From assembly GCA_020091685.1 (NCBI GenBank), contig CM034613.1, positions 4,439,878-4,503,877 on the forward strand: a stretch of 64,000 nt of DNA, written 5' to 3'. The stretch comes from Lutjanus erythropterus. Lineage: Eukaryota > Chordata > Actinopteri > Lutjaniformes > Lutjanidae. The notes beneath the pieces are model-generated. The model ran no database searches. It saw nothing but the letters and a program-made list of their open reading frames with translations, and was not told where the DNA came from. The translations under genes were made by a program, and so were the position numbers. The stretch's first letter is position 1. The number at the start of each line of letters is the position of its first letter. Positions 10,690-21,839 of this stretch are shown here, one piece after another.

Positions 10690-11290
10690 TTCCTAACAAT
10701 ATTCTAATCATATGTGACCTGTAATGAAGGGTCATGAGTCGACACTGCTTAATCCTAATGGGGTTACAAGCCATAAAGGTCTGGAATCACCACTCTCACG
10801 GGCTAGAACTCCTAACTACATTGCATTACATACAAAGTGACGGATTACAGTGATATAATAAATCTGCTCTCACTGAAGAGTAAGGACAGGGCATGACACA
10901 CTTAACAGGATTACTGAGATAATCCTTCCGATGTCAGGACCTTGCAAGAACGTCCAACGTGCATTAACATACTGTAAAATGGCGAGATAATGCAGCTTAA
11001 CCTCGTGAGAGCGGGCTTTTATTTTTCTTTTATTCTAATATGTGTTATTCAACGATGACCGAAACTTCAACCAAACTTTCAGGAACCTGAAGCGACCCTG
11101 TGGGTAAACCCAGGACTTATTGGCCATTGGCGGAGATTGTAGATTCAATCAGTAAATCCTTGGCAGATTTAGATCGGGATCTGTCAAGGATTTCCCATCT
11201 GATTGTCTAGAGTAAATCAGCTGGTAATCCTCTGGTGTTTCTACAGCCTCAGCAGTAATTAAGAGCATGTCAACAAACCATGCATGTATT
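10690..11290. promoter_or_regulatory. Candidate conserved non-coding block, two parts
   Basis: Complex, unique, non-coding sequence. The first part (10700-11020) holds GATTACTGAGATAATCC and CGTGCATTAACATACTG. The second (11090-11290) holds TTGGCCATTGGCGGAG, a strong hairpin (listed separately) and CAGCAGTAATTAAGAGCATG. No repeat copy occurs elsewhere in the window. The texture is that of a long conserved element. Confidence 0.35.
11146..11205. other. Strong imperfect hairpin, possible structured RNA
   Basis: Arm AAATCCTTGGCAGAT (11154-11168) pairs with ATCTGTCAAGGATTT (11179-11193) over 15 positions. Only one is not Watson-Crick, a G opposite T, which pairs as G-U in RNA. The loop is 10 nt (11169-11178). 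Outside it, CAATCAG (11146-11152) pairs perfectly with CTGATTG (11199-11205) across an asymmetric internal loop of one versus five bases. The total is 22 pairs in 60 nt, about the scale of a short microRNA precursor or a foldable regulatory site. I recognise no known microRNA seed. The opposite strand would fold as well, so strand is undetermined. Confidence 0.35.
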
Positions 11291-11329
11291 ACCTTAAAGC
11301 CCCCGCTTCATTATGCAATTGTATCATTT

Positions 11330-11830
11330 TTCTAAATTTTCTAATGACATACATTATATACATTTTTTGGACATTGAGTGCTGTCTTTCAATGTATCTTT
11401 TTGATATAACTACTAGAAGGTGTCAGATTCAACAACAACACATAGTCGCTAAAGGTGATCTGCTACACTCATTTTTAGCTCTATAATTTTATTATGAGAC
11501 TCCACTAGAGCAGCTTTGCATGATTCACAGTTCAAAAACTTCCTTATTTATCTTATACTGGCCCTCAGTTCACCCTTTGTCTTTAGCTTCTGTCTCTTTA
11601 AGGCACCCCTCCCTAAAAGCCTACTTGCATCTGATTGGTCAACTTCTGAAAGTCCACCAGGTCTGACTGATTACTGTCAGGCTGGGAGCATGGAGCACCA
11701 GAGGAGTGTTCACATCTTTAGTACAGGAGCTTTGGACCATCGGGAAGAGGAGGTTTTCAAGCCTGAGGCTGGGGGACCCAGCAGGGGGTGTCAGCTAATA
11801 GGACACAACTGAGCTAACAAATTTGGCAAA
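11330..11830. repeat. Teleost dispersed repeat remnant
   Basis: The stretch contains CAGCTTTGCATGATTCACAG, TGTCTCTTTAAGGC and TGCATCTGATTGGTCA in that order. I recognise this succession from a widespread teleost non-autonomous transposon family whose name I cannot give with certainty. The 98-codon open frame at 11516-11812 lies inside it and is not a host gene. The CCAAT-like ATTGG here belongs to the repeat. Confidence 0.4.
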
Positions 11831-11921
11831 GTAACTTAGGTAGGTAACTAACAGTTAACAGTAGTTAGGGGTTGCTTTTGTGGCAAGTAAAGCTATCTGT
11901 CCATCAAGAAAGTCCTGGTCA

Positions 11922-12545
11922 CAGGGGTGGATTTAGTTATTTTGGGACCTGTGGCAACCACAGGCATTGAGCCCTCCATGTCCCTTGTTCTCCTACTTTT
12001 TTTTGAAAATAAGTTGTTCTGAAGTCTGGTGGCACAGCAGATACTACTGCATCTCTTGCAGCAGGATGAGCAGGCTGTGGCAGTGGTGGGTATTATCTTT
12101 GAGTGTCCTACTGCTTCCTCCTTTTTTCAACACTTCTGGGGTAGCTTTGTTTCATTTTTCAATAATCTCTTTTTCAAACACCCTCCATCCTGTTTATTAA
12201 CACAAGTTGGCTATTGTCTTCTTGAATCCTTCCTGCAGATGTGCAATAAGATCATGGAATACTTCAAGATAGTGGGCAGCCTCTGAGACACTCATGAATT
12301 ATGCTTTCTGATGTAATTTTAGCAATTTCCTTTGCCTAATAAAGTTTCCCCCTGCCTGGTTGGAGCCGCTGTAAATCAGATGTGCGTATTCAAGTACTTC
12401 ATGGGCATGCTGTGTCTGAAGCAGATAACCAGTAAAGAAATTTGCGAGAAGCTTATTTAAACTTGTCATAAAAGTAGAAAAAGATTTTGGAAGCACAGTA
12501 TTCAAAGAAGAATGAAGCCTTAGCTTTGTGCTCATAGAGATTACT
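11922..12545 (-). mobile_element. Possible decayed hAT-type transposon
   Basis: The left edge CAGGGGTGGATTTAG (11922-11936), followed by TTTTGGGACC, resembles the terminal inverted repeat of hAT elements of the CAGGGxCGGATTTA type. On the minus strand a 78-codon frame (12535 down to 12299) meets one stop and continues in the same frame for about 35 more codons to about 12195. That suggests a decayed coding region reading toward the element end at 11922. I could not assign the peptide to a transposase domain. The right end is missing, apparently lost at the junction with the LINE fragment at 12565. Confidence 0.3.
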
Positions 12546-12564
12546 TTTACATATACCTATGCAT

Positions 12565-12836
12565 CAGTCCATCCATGCATTTGTCCACTTATTCAGAGTT
12601 GGGGCTTGGTGGCAGCAGGCAGAGCGGGGTGCTCCAGACATCCCTCTCCCCAGCAACCCTTTCCAGTTTCTCCTGAGGCCTCTGAGGCGTTCCCAGGCCA
12701 GATGAGATATCTAATCCCTGCAGCGAGTTCTGGTTCTACCTCTGAGGGGAGGCCTCCAGGAGGCGTTCTGATTAGATGACCAAACCACCTCAGCTGGCTC
12801 CTTTTGATGCAAAGGAGCATGCTTTTACCTCATTAT
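12565..12836 (-). mobile_element. Rex3/RTE-like LINE 3' fragment
   Basis: The minus strand encodes a peptide containing IKRSQLRWFGHLIRTPPG (start near 12820). This is the conserved post-RT segment (xRSQLRWxGHLxRMPPG) of a very abundant teleost non-LTR retrotransposon. After it come the usual proline/glycine-rich stretch and, at the plus-strand left edge (12570-12580), TCCATCCATGC, the reverse complement of a GATGGATG-type tail. The copy is 5'-truncated. Coding continuity breaks after the first quarter. Assignment to Rex3 (RTE clade) rests on the tail and the motif, from memory. Confidence 0.65.
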
Positions 12837-13280
12837 CTGAAACTTTGCCACGCTTAATATGAACATCCAACATTGTGACTTAATATGTGACAAAAAATAA
12901 GGGAAAGCACTTTCCATCAAGAGGTTGGTAATACAAAGTTCCTCACATTGCAGTCATTTGTTTCACCTTGGTGTCAGATGTAATCATACTGTATTTCTTC
13001 CTTATTTCCTACTGGAAAAAGTCTAAAAACCTCAGGCCTGCAGAGTCATCTTCATTTTTCCTCTCATCTCTCTTTATCCTCCGCCTCCGCCTGCTCTCCT
13101 TCACTCTCCTTCAACCCCAAGATTACAGTCTGTAAATAGGAATTTCAATACACATCTGCGCTGATCCCGCAGTCAAGGCAATGTAGGCTTATCATTAAGC
13201 CAGACCCATTGCTGACATGATAGTTGGCCCCTCCAACACCCACTCCGGGCTTGCAGCCTGCTGTTACTGATGCTGCCTGG
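12837..13280. other. Single-copy DNA, short pyrimidine patch
   Basis: No gene or clear repeat. A CT-rich patch lies at 13050-13110. The sequence becomes more complex and GC-richer toward 13140. Confidence 0.5.
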
Positions 13281-13930
13281 TTATAAATAAACAGCGAGCA
13301 GCAGGGGGGCGGCGTGGCGAAGGCGTACGCGTGGGCTCGAACAAACTCTCGCCTGTGTCTGGAGGATGAAACACAAGTAAACACCTTGACAGTTGCTTAA
13401 AAACTCAGAGGACAAAAGTACATTAGCATAAACACGCACATTGACTAACCACTGGCTGCCAGCGCGGAGGCACACATGCGTGCTCCTGCACTACACACTG
13501 GGGAAATGATAGTGATCAAAGCGGGCGTCCCACAGAGAGCTTCCCAAAATGCGCGTCAAGATGGCAGAGAGCTCCTCCCTCCTCTGATTGCCATGAGCTC
13601 CCTAATGACAGCCCCTCTCTTTATCATTCCCTCCAATGTTTGGAATCCCAGTCACCCTCCCCCTCCGCACCCTGCCTGTTCCCCTATTGTTGGGGAAAAG
13701 TGATCGTCAGGCTGTGAAAGATTTAAACGGCTGAGATGGGAGGGCGCCGCCGAGGTGCTTCAGGGGACGGCGGGGGCATCTGCGAGGTGAATCCCCCCCC
13801 TGGGTTATATTTGGGGGCTGCTGCGTTGAATAATGTACACGCTGTGGGGGAGACGGGGAAGGAACGCATCTTCAGCTGATGAAAAATCCAAAGGCGCGCA
13901 GACGGCGGGGGACGTGTGAGCACTTATGTG
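13281..13930. promoter_or_regulatory. GC-elevated candidate regulatory block
   Basis: A GC-rich, CpG-containing 650 bases in AT-rich surroundings. It has GGCGGCGTGGCGAAGGCG near 13308, AGCTCCCTAATGACAGCCCC at about 13597 and GAGGGCGCCGCCGAGG near 13740. There are no tandem repeats. Several short open frames on both strands have no domain. Such islands in fish are often promoters or conserved enhancers. No TATA or splice arrangement decides between them. Confidence 0.35.
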
Positions 13931-14220
13931 AGTGCAGGGAGGGACGGCGAGTCGAGATGGAAAGATGAAGGGGCTGTATGAGAGAACGCTGTTTGTTGAT
14001 GCTGAAGATTCTTCATGAATAAAGGAATATATTATGAGTTTTATGAGTAAACAAAGACAGTGAAGTCAAAGTGATCCTCTGCACTACAGTATGGAGGCTC
14101 AGGGCAGCCAATATTAAAATGAGAATATTTTAAAAAGCATGCATCAAGCTGAATTTTCGTTTTTCATTTCAGAACCAATCCAGCAGTAAGAAACCACAAC
14201 GGTGGAATGGTGTTCTACTT

Positions 14221-14275
14221 CAGTGTTGTCAACCTAGGGGTTGGGACCCCTGAGCGAGTCACAAGATTATTTCTG
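14221..14275. mobile_element. hAT-type terminal repeat remnant
   Basis: CAGTGTTGTCAACCTAGGGG followed by TTGGGACCCC is a worn form of the CAGTGGTTCTCAACC-GGGGTC terminus of hAT elements. A closer match sits at 42269 in the same orientation. The other end was not found and the inner part is unrecognisable. Confidence 0.45.
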
Positions 14276-16620
14276 ATTAGTTGTGCAAAATAAAATACAA
14301 TATTATGGGAAGCAGCATGGAATGAGTGTGAGGAAGCAGCAATGATTCCAGCCCCTTAGTGACACTTAACATCAGGGACAAGTACTCCGAAAATAGGCCT
14401 CAGGGGCCTCAATGCAACAGGCACCTCACTAACGGAGCAAAAAGGGTGGCCAGAAACATGATTTACAAAGGCCAAATAATCTAAAATGTGTGCCATGCTC
14501 AGTTCTTCTGCTAAGGGACCTAAATAGGATCAGTAGCCACTTTAATTTTGTAATACATCATGTACACAAATGGAAAACATTTAAATCACATTTAATTATC
14601 TATTTTAATATTGACTTCCCTGAACTTCCATGAAAAATGGATGAGTCAAAAAAGTGAACTATGTGAACAACCATGTGAAGTGAAATTAAAATGTAAATAG
14701 ATGAAACACATCATAGGAGACACTACAGAATTAAGAAAATACTGACCTAAAGGCAGCTATGCCCTTGAACTTCTTTGTCATAATACAGTAATTTACTACT
14801 GGCAGTAAACACAACATTCCCCTTTAAGGCATCACGCATAAATACACACACACACACACAAACACACACACGAGGCAAGAACCATTATAAAGCCAGAGGT
14901 GAAGTCAAGATTTATATATACTTTACAGCCATTTAACTGTCACTCTCATATCAGGAGCAGTGAGTGCAGCAGGAGGTGACAGCTCTGTCACAGTACTCCA
15001 ACTGCAGAGTGAGAGCTCAACATACAAGAGCTCAGAAATGAATAAATAAGGAGGGAGAGGGAGGCAGAAGCAGAGCGAGGGAAAAGAAATCACTCCTATT
15101 TCCATAGGAGATGATGGCAAGATGACCTGCAGGTTAGTTGTTAGTTTCAAATGAAAAAGTACTACATTTTCACCTTATATAACCCATTTATTTTCATCAC
15201 AGTCTTTATGTCCTAATAGGTCCAAAGATTCTCCTCACGGTCAACAACACCAAAGATATGTGGCACCTGATCCAGAACATCATGTGCTACAAAAGCACAC
15301 CCCCACATATCCAGATGAGCTTTATACATTTTGTGCTTCTGATCTCCTCAACAAAGAGTCAACTATCACGTCTACTCACTGTAGGTTACACTAACCACAG
15401 GATCTATACACCATACTAATATTATCTTTGCAAATATTAGCCATGATAGCCAATAATATTGGGTTCCAGTATTTTCTGCCAAATACCACTACTACAAAAA
15501 ACAAGACAACAAAATTAAGGACATGAATATATATACATAAATTTACAATATATGTCAATTTATGTCGGCAATAATATGATGCATGAATGCAAATCTTTCT
15601 GTGTGATTAGGTATTGATCCTGAGCCATAGTCAACTCTGAACTGTTGAGTCTTTTAGTTTGATTGACCACATGATCATAATTCCATTCAAACCTTTAGCC
15701 ACTGAACCACCAAAGCTATCAGCTAAAGCTACAAGGACTGGATTTGATTAATATTATCCATAGTTAGTATGACACAATGTTCCTCCACAGCCATGGCGCT
15801 GCATTGAACAAGAAACAAACCTATATGGTTTAATTTCATCCACACCGAGACAACCTCTATTTGTCAGATCAAGGTTTGGCTTCTTGGTCCTGACCGTGGT
15901 CCGTGGGAGGTTTCATACCTGTAATCTTGGTGATCAGACTGAAAAGTCTGAACGTCTGGAACAAAGAAGGTAGGTGTGAGTAGTCTGCATAGAGTTTGCA
16001 GTGAAGTGAATCAAGAATTTCCTTTTTGCTGTGGCAACTTCCACACCAGCCTAAATGAACTGAAACAAACTCTCAAATGTGCCAGATTGTCTGCACTCAG
16101 CCAAGATTGTTTCTGAAATTATCTGGCTGATCGCATTACATCAGTTCTAGCAGATAAAATGGTATCTCAGTCAAATTCAATCCACATTTCCTGTCATCCC
16201 ATTTTCAGGTTCTTACTATAAACAAGACCCTTAGATGACTAATAGGTTGTGATGTTTCTGCTTTCTTCCAACAAAAGCTTGAGCACCATACATCCCAGTT
16301 TGAATAAATGATACATATTAATTTAATTCACCTTAATTGTATATTAAATATTGACAGCTAAGAGTATATTTAATTATGGATTCAACAGATGATTGATTAA
16401 CACAGCACCATAACAGAGTTCCTTTGGTCTGCATCAACCAGGTTCAGTTTCAAACTCACACTGTGCGGAACGAAGACAACACAGTGGAAGTGCTGCTGGG
16501 TCTTTCTGTTGGTCACACACAGGCACATTCAGGTATTCTGTGCTTATTCTTCTAGTGAAAGGCTCATTGCAGGGGTGAAACAGTGCCAGTAAAAAATCAG
16601 AAATGCAAGTCACCTTCAAC
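14276..16620. other. AT-rich DNA, one (CA)n microsatellite
   Basis: A broken (CA)n array lies at 14843-14872. The rest of this 2.3 kb is AT-rich. Short open frames at 14923-15150 and 16434-16622 (minus) have no domain. The stretch at 15880-15970 looks like worn transposon sequence but is unassigned. No gene seen. Confidence 0.5.
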
Positions 16621-16623
16621 AAC

Positions 16624-17255
16624 TATCCAAGGCACACTGAACAAAATTAAAAATGCCTTTATTTTATATGACAAAAAGTGTTAAAAATGACCGAAGCATG
16701 TCGGCCAACAGAGGCCTTCATCAGGGTCGGTCAGGAGTAACTTGTACACCTATGCTGTGTTAAAGTGTCAGATGGGAGGGAAGTCCCCTGTCAAGGTGCA
16801 AGCTTATTGGTCAAACACCAAGGAAGTGATACATCATCAAACTAAAAAAAAAACAAAGGTGGAGATGAAGAAGAAAACAGAATTAAAAAGTACCAATAAG
16901 GTAAAATTATGGGGGGAAAGAGAAGTAGAGGTAAATTAAAATCACTAAAAAGAAGGTAGATGTAATGTGGATATTTTTTCTACTTTTTACTTTTAGTTTT
17001 ATTTTATCATTTTATTTCCCCCTTCCCTTTTCCTCTATTTTCCTTCCTCTTCCTTTTTTTTTCTGATGATGCTGTATCACTTCCTCTGTGTTTCACCAAT
17101 AGGCTTACACCTTGACAGGGAACCACCCTCCCACTCAACTCATTAGTGAGCAAATTGCAGCAAATTACTCCTGACTGACCCTAATGAAGACAGTTTGGAA
17201 TGCAAAATAAAGGCATTTTAATTTTGTGCAAACCTTACAGTGTGCATTGGATTAT
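16624..17255. mobile_element. 630-bp foldback element (near-palindrome)
   Basis: Left arm 16624-16850 is the inverted copy of right arm about 17055-17255. Matching pairs include ATCCAAGGCACACTG with the complement of CAGTGTGCATTGGAT, GCCTTTATTTT with AAAATAAAGGC, CTGTCAAGGTG with CACCTTGACAG, and GAAGTGATACATCATC with GATGATGCTGTATCACTTC. The pairing continues, more loosely, through purine-rich and pyrimidine-rich inner arms to a centre near 16965. The right arm lacks about 20 bases next to GACC-TAATGAAG. Such long-arm elements are non-autonomous foldback/MITE-like elements. A transcript would form a long hairpin. The Lys-rich open frame at 16742-16939 is an artefact of the purine arm. Confidence 0.8.
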
Positions 17256-17484
17256 TTTTGCAGGACTTGCATTCTTAATTTTTATTTTACTGATACTGTT
17301 TCGTCCATGCAGTGAGCCGCTCACTCTGGGAAATCTTTACAAAACGGCAAAAAGCTGATGAAATGTGAAAAGGCATGACGCTTCTGTTTGTTAGTCCGAA
17401 TATTGTCGTGACATAACAACAGATGCAGCAACAATGATATGACAACAGAATCAGGTGTTGCAGTTTCATCCTGTTTGTGCATTC

Positions 17485-17527
17485 TGTGTGTATGTGTGTG
17501 TGTGTGTGTGTGTGTGCAGCTGGCCAG

Positions 17528-17563
<36 letters not shown>
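17485..17563. repeat. Double (TG)n microsatellite
   Basis: Two long TG runs (about 17485-17516 and 17530-17563) separated by CAGCTGGCCAGG. The His/Thr open frames on the minus strand are artefacts. Confidence 0.95.
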
Positions 17564-17565
<2 letters not shown>

Positions 17566-17589
17566 TTGTGAACCTGTGATTCATTCACA

Positions 17590-17790
17590 TGCATGTCGAA
17601 TATGATTGTATTCCTCGCAGCAGGCAGGCTGGGGATAATTTGAATTAGCATATCGTCACACAAACCATGTAATTTACTTCACATCTGCCACTAAAATATA
17701 TAAACACGCTCATCTTATTCTCTGCTGATGTCTGCCTTAATCTCAGCAAATCCCTTTAAATGAACTGATGCATAATGTTTTCAGTATGTA
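17590..17790. promoter_or_regulatory. Candidate conserved non-coding element
   Basis: Complex sequence directly after the microsatellite, with GGATAATTTGAATTAGCATA and CATGTAATTTACTTC and a TGATGCATAATG word near 17768. TAAT/ATTA cores are frequent and there is no repeat or frame. Inference from texture. Confidence 0.3.
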
Positions 17791-18140
17791 GAAAAAAATG
17801 TAGGTGTTACTTCTGCAACCAGGAACTCACAAGAAACCTCTATATGTAAGACTGAAAATGATCTACAAAAACAACCCAACATTGTGATATTAGTGGAGTC
17901 TGCTGTTTATGTCTTTCCATTGTTTCAACTGGTTTTATTGTTCACTACGTTACAACTTCATTGTGTAACATTCAAACAACATAACAGGAATCCTTCACCA
18001 TCCCAACCATGAGACAAGGGAAATGACAAATGGGATTTGTTTGCGCTGTATTTGATGATACATTAATAACATAACAAACTATCCTTTTTACCAAATTAGA
18101 CAAAAACAAGAAATAATGTTCTTTATATGACAGCATTAGA
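17791..18140. other. Unremarkable single-copy DNA
   Basis: AT-rich sequence without visible repeats or frames. Confidence 0.6.
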
Positions 18141-18490
18141 CCAGTTATTAAACCCTTATTAAGCTTTTAGATGGTAATTTGGAACCTGTTACAATAGAAC
18201 TGAACTGTAAACTAAAGTGTATTATTCCAGCAGGACAGTGTGAAACAATACACTTTAGAGTACAGTTCTGTAACATTAATAATTACCCTCTAATAAAGTC
18301 TAATAATGGCCTAACAGTGGGAAATAATACACTTTAGTTTACAGTGCAGTTCTGTTGTAACAGGTCCCCAGTTACCCTCTAATAAAGTCTAATAAAGGTC
18401 AAACAGTTAGAAACAATACACTTTAGTTTACAGTACAGTTCTGTTGTCATGTGTTCCTTATTGTCTTCTAATAAAGTCTAACAAGAGTCT
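18141..18490. repeat. One inverted plus three direct repeat copies
   Basis: The word CACTTTAG with flanks recurs at 18251, 18330 and 18419 (spacings 79 and 89), inside a unit that also holds ACAGTTCTGT and CCTCTAATAAAGTCTAATAA. The segment 18141-18229 is the same unit reversed: ACTAAAGTGTATTATTCC there is the complement of GGAATAATACACTTTAGT, and GGAACCTGTTACAATAG mirrors the spacer. The cluster is thus one reversed copy followed by three head-to-tail copies, able to fold into a stem of about 90 bp. Confidence 0.8.
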
Positions 18491-18639
18491 AATAAAGGGT
18501 CTGTTTACTATTGTGTAATAAATTAAACTATTAAACTATTTCCTGTTTTTGTCTTATTAGTGTACTGTAAAATAAAGTTCAACCTGGTATTTTAAGAATT
18601 AACTTCAGGGCTTTTATGATGAAATGGTGAACATAAAGT

Positions 18640-18990
18640 TGTCTGCTCTGCAACTAAACAGAAGCAGCTCAGCAGTGACTCAGCCTTTCTCACATTTGTT
18701 CCAGAGCAACACTTGTTTCACATTCTGCTCCAGCCTGCTCCTTCTTCCTCCTCCACTATAATTGCCCTAATTCACTGGTGCATCTTCAGCGCTGGTGCAA
18801 AATTTGTTGGCTATTGATTACCGTGGTAACAGGTCACAGCCACGGGGAGTGGTTGGGATTGGATTAAAAGAAAAAAAAAACAAAACAAACATCGATCAGG
18901 GGCTAAACAGCAGTGCTGTCAGGAGGAGGGCTTCAACGCAGTGCAAACAAGGCCAGAGCAGGGAGATACTGGATGTTAGTTTGTTTTATA
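18640..18990. promoter_or_regulatory. Candidate conserved non-coding element
   Basis: After a short CT patch comes complex sequence with CTATAATTGCCCTAATTCAC (about 18757) and GGCTATTGATTACCGTGGTA (about 18810). It holds several TAAT/ATTG cores and a palindromic TACCGTGGTA. An open frame at 18795-19010 has no domain. It has the texture of a conserved enhancer; not tested. Confidence 0.35.
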
Positions 18991-19332
18991 CACAGGAAGA
19001 GCAAGAATAACTATAAAAAATGCAGATAACAGTGGGGAAAACATGAAAAAAGGGGGAATGAATTCTGGATTGTATAATCAATCATTCTCGATAATAAATG
19101 TGCTTCAGTGCAGGGCTTCAAAGCAGTAATAATGGGTGCAAAAGTAAGTAGACTACCTTTTATTTCAATCAATGTCCCAGTCAGATTCATATATTTAATA
19201 AACATTTCATATTTTACTTCTTTTCCCATTGTCAGGTTCTGGCAAGAGGTTGTTATGAAGCCTGTTAGTCACTAATTAGGCTGCCACTCACTCAATTACA
19301 GTTTTTCTGCCTTCTCAGCCAACAAAATCTGG
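18991..19332. other. Unremarkable single-copy DNA
   Basis: AT-rich. The minus-strand open frame at 19011-19229 has no recognisable features. Confidence 0.6.
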
Positions 19333-19930
19333 GGTGTTTTCACACCTGTAGTTTGTTTGCTCTGGTCCGAATCAGTCGAAAAATTAAGCAAACCAAAATG
19401 CATCGCTAAAACCATTTGATAATGTTCGCTCCACCTATTGGTCAGATGTATCTGGGGCAGGAACAAGAGAGTACATACATTTTCCAAAGAGTGGTCTGCC
19501 TAGTCCTGCCCTACTGTGCTGTGTTATTGTTTGCTCATAACCATAGTAATTATGTTGGCAACAGAGCACCAAAACTATTCCAGCAGAATGCCAAATGCAC
19601 TTTAAGGACACATCTTGAAAATATTAAATTGCTCCATAGTTTGCAAAGGAGACTATCTGCCATCAGACAACGGTGCAGAACAGAAGCACTAATGTTTAGC
19701 ATGTTCATTAACGTGCTAACTGTCAATATGTTAAACCAAAGAGATGTTTAGCTCAAACCTGACAAATATTCTTGGTAGCTGACTCTTGAGAGGAGGTAGT
19801 CTCAGTCCAGTTTTGGACTGAACCTGAGTGTGATTACTGTGTTCAAACCTGCCCAAATCAATCACAATGAGGGGGAAAATGAACCTGAACATGAGTCCAA
19901 TTTAACTGTACTAAAAAAGGTGTGCAAAGA
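19333..19930. mobile_element. Probable non-autonomous DNA transposon
   Basis: The left end GGTGTTTTCACACCTGTAG and the right end CTAAAAAAGGTGTGCAAAGA face each other as imperfect inverted repeats about 600 bases apart. Inner subterminal words (CTCTGGTCCGAA, left; AGTCCAGTTTTGGACTGAAC, right) match a common teleost element as I remember it. The 111-codon open frame at 19416-19751 has no transposase motifs. Confidence 0.5.
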
Positions 19931-21260
19931 AATTTTATGTAATCTCAGCTAAACTGATTTGAAATTATTTGGATTTGATATGTGTGGACTTCTACCTTTG
20001 CATTAATGACAAGAAAGTCATCATTTGATCAATCTAGGAATCGATCGGCTATCATTTGACAATAATTTAGCCTCTGGGGGAAATGTCCGGTGTTTGGGGT
20101 TTTTGGTGTAGGCAGCAGCCAGCCACTTTAGACTGAGAAGCTAATGAAAAACTAAGTTGTAATCAGACAATATACGATGGGTTCCAAGAATGCATTTTGG
20201 ACAATGTGTTCCGCGTCTTTTGCTTTTAACACCGACAGTTTATCTGCATGCAACTGAAGCCCACTCAAACATGACTTGTCAATACTACTTGAACTCAGGA
20301 CACTTCAGATGCCAAAGTCTTCTCTCTTGCATACAGATTAACACTGCACTGTGCCCCTGGGCAACAGCATTCAAGTGTCCCTCTCCAGGACTATGACTGC
20401 TTTGTAGACATCATCATCAAGTACATTTTAATGACTTTAAACTCTACTGTATTATAGTATATTATCATCCATATCACAGCTTATTATATACACTATGTCC
20501 CACCCACAGCACTATGAGATTGGTGACACTTCACAAGTCATAGCCTATCAACACAGAAGGCTGTTTCAAAGGTAGGAAGACACAGAGCTGCTCCGGTGAG
20601 CTGAGAGGAGCTGTGTGTCAGAGAAAAGTGACAGCAGATATTGCTTAAGTTACAATAAATACCACAATCTATTTGTTATGATGACAGCATGCCCAATTTC
20701 CCAGCTGCACCAGTGAAAATGTCTGAAATCACAGCCTGCAGGATTTCATTCAATACAGGTGTACACAGTGTTGTGCTTCACAGTGAAACACAGCATGCAT
20801 CTTGTCTGGTATTTTCACTGAATTAATACTTGTGGTGGTAAACTACTGGTTATATTTCACAACCGTTGTTCCATTGCACCACTACTGCACCATATGTAGG
20901 CATATGGATTAAACAATGCAATAAAGTTGTATGATGTGAGCTGACCAGTGACAGGAGGGTCTGTCAGCTACAACATGTAGCACCAGGTGGACAGGTCAGT
21001 GATCTAACCAGACATTCTGTGCCCCTTGGCAATTGTCTGGTTGCTATAAGAGTAGACCAGTTTTCTGTTGATTTATGCTGCCTTAATGAAAAATGCTACC
21101 GTAGCAATAAACAATAGTAGAGTAGAGTAACCCTAACTCCACCCCTCTACCCAAAGAACAGCTAAATAGTACATCTCTATAGGTAGCCCATATCGACAGG
21201 ACACCGGTCCAGCCTACAGCTTCTGCATTCATATGCAGACATCTGTTTAAAAACATGACT
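19931..21260. other. Unremarkable single-copy DNA
   Basis: AT-rich sequence without tandem repeats. Short open frames have no domains. Some parts may be old repeats that I cannot assign. Confidence 0.5.
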
Positions 21261-21839
21261 ACTGGTTGCTATAGTGTTATATAAGTATTTCAATAAATTA
21301 CCATCGCTGTTGTTTTCCTGGCGAGCGCAGTCTCAGCAGCAAACGCCATTAACCATGCTGGCCAGTCCTCCAGAGACCTTCACAATTCATAATACCATCA
21401 AGCTGTGCTTCATGTTTCAGAGCTTAGTCTCCACTCATGCTGGGCCTGTTAGCTTCCTGCTAATTTCAAAATGTGTCTGACTAGCACTCATCACAACAAG
21501 GAGTTGTCAGACACTCTAAAAGGCTTCTTTTGAAATGACTCCACCTGCTATTTCTTTGTGACAAACTGTCACAGTGTTTCCACTCAAAGGGAAAAGCTTG
21601 GAGGGGATATGGAGGGAGTGCGTCCACAATGCCAGCACACTCGGAACCAGCTTGCTTCGGCTCTTTAAAGAAACTTTGTATGATGTGAGAAGGCAACAAT
21701 TGAAGAGTGGAGCTGAGAGAGGGATTTATCCTCTTTGTGAGGGAAAACTGGCAAAGCACCACTCCACGTTAGAAACAAATTGCCCACTGGGGGTGTTGAG
21801 GGAACAGCGGCGACCACTTGCCTCGACAAGGATTTGATA
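21261..21839. other. Moderately complex DNA upstream of exon candidate
   Basis: Less AT-rich than its left flank, for example GGCGAGCGCAGTCTCAGCAG (about 21320). A TTTAAAG TATA-like word lies at 21664. If the segment to the right is a first exon, this would be the proximal promoter. No clear core-promoter arrangement can be defended. Confidence 0.25.

Noticed and set aside
16688..16724. Hammerhead-ribozyme-like core on the minus strand (CTGATGA, then a GGCC/GGCC stem) inside the foldback element, as in some Penelope-like elements
   Set aside because: The required GAAA after the stem reads GACA, there is an extra base before the stem, and the right arm has lost the motif. It is either dead or a coincidence with a common fish retroelement end.
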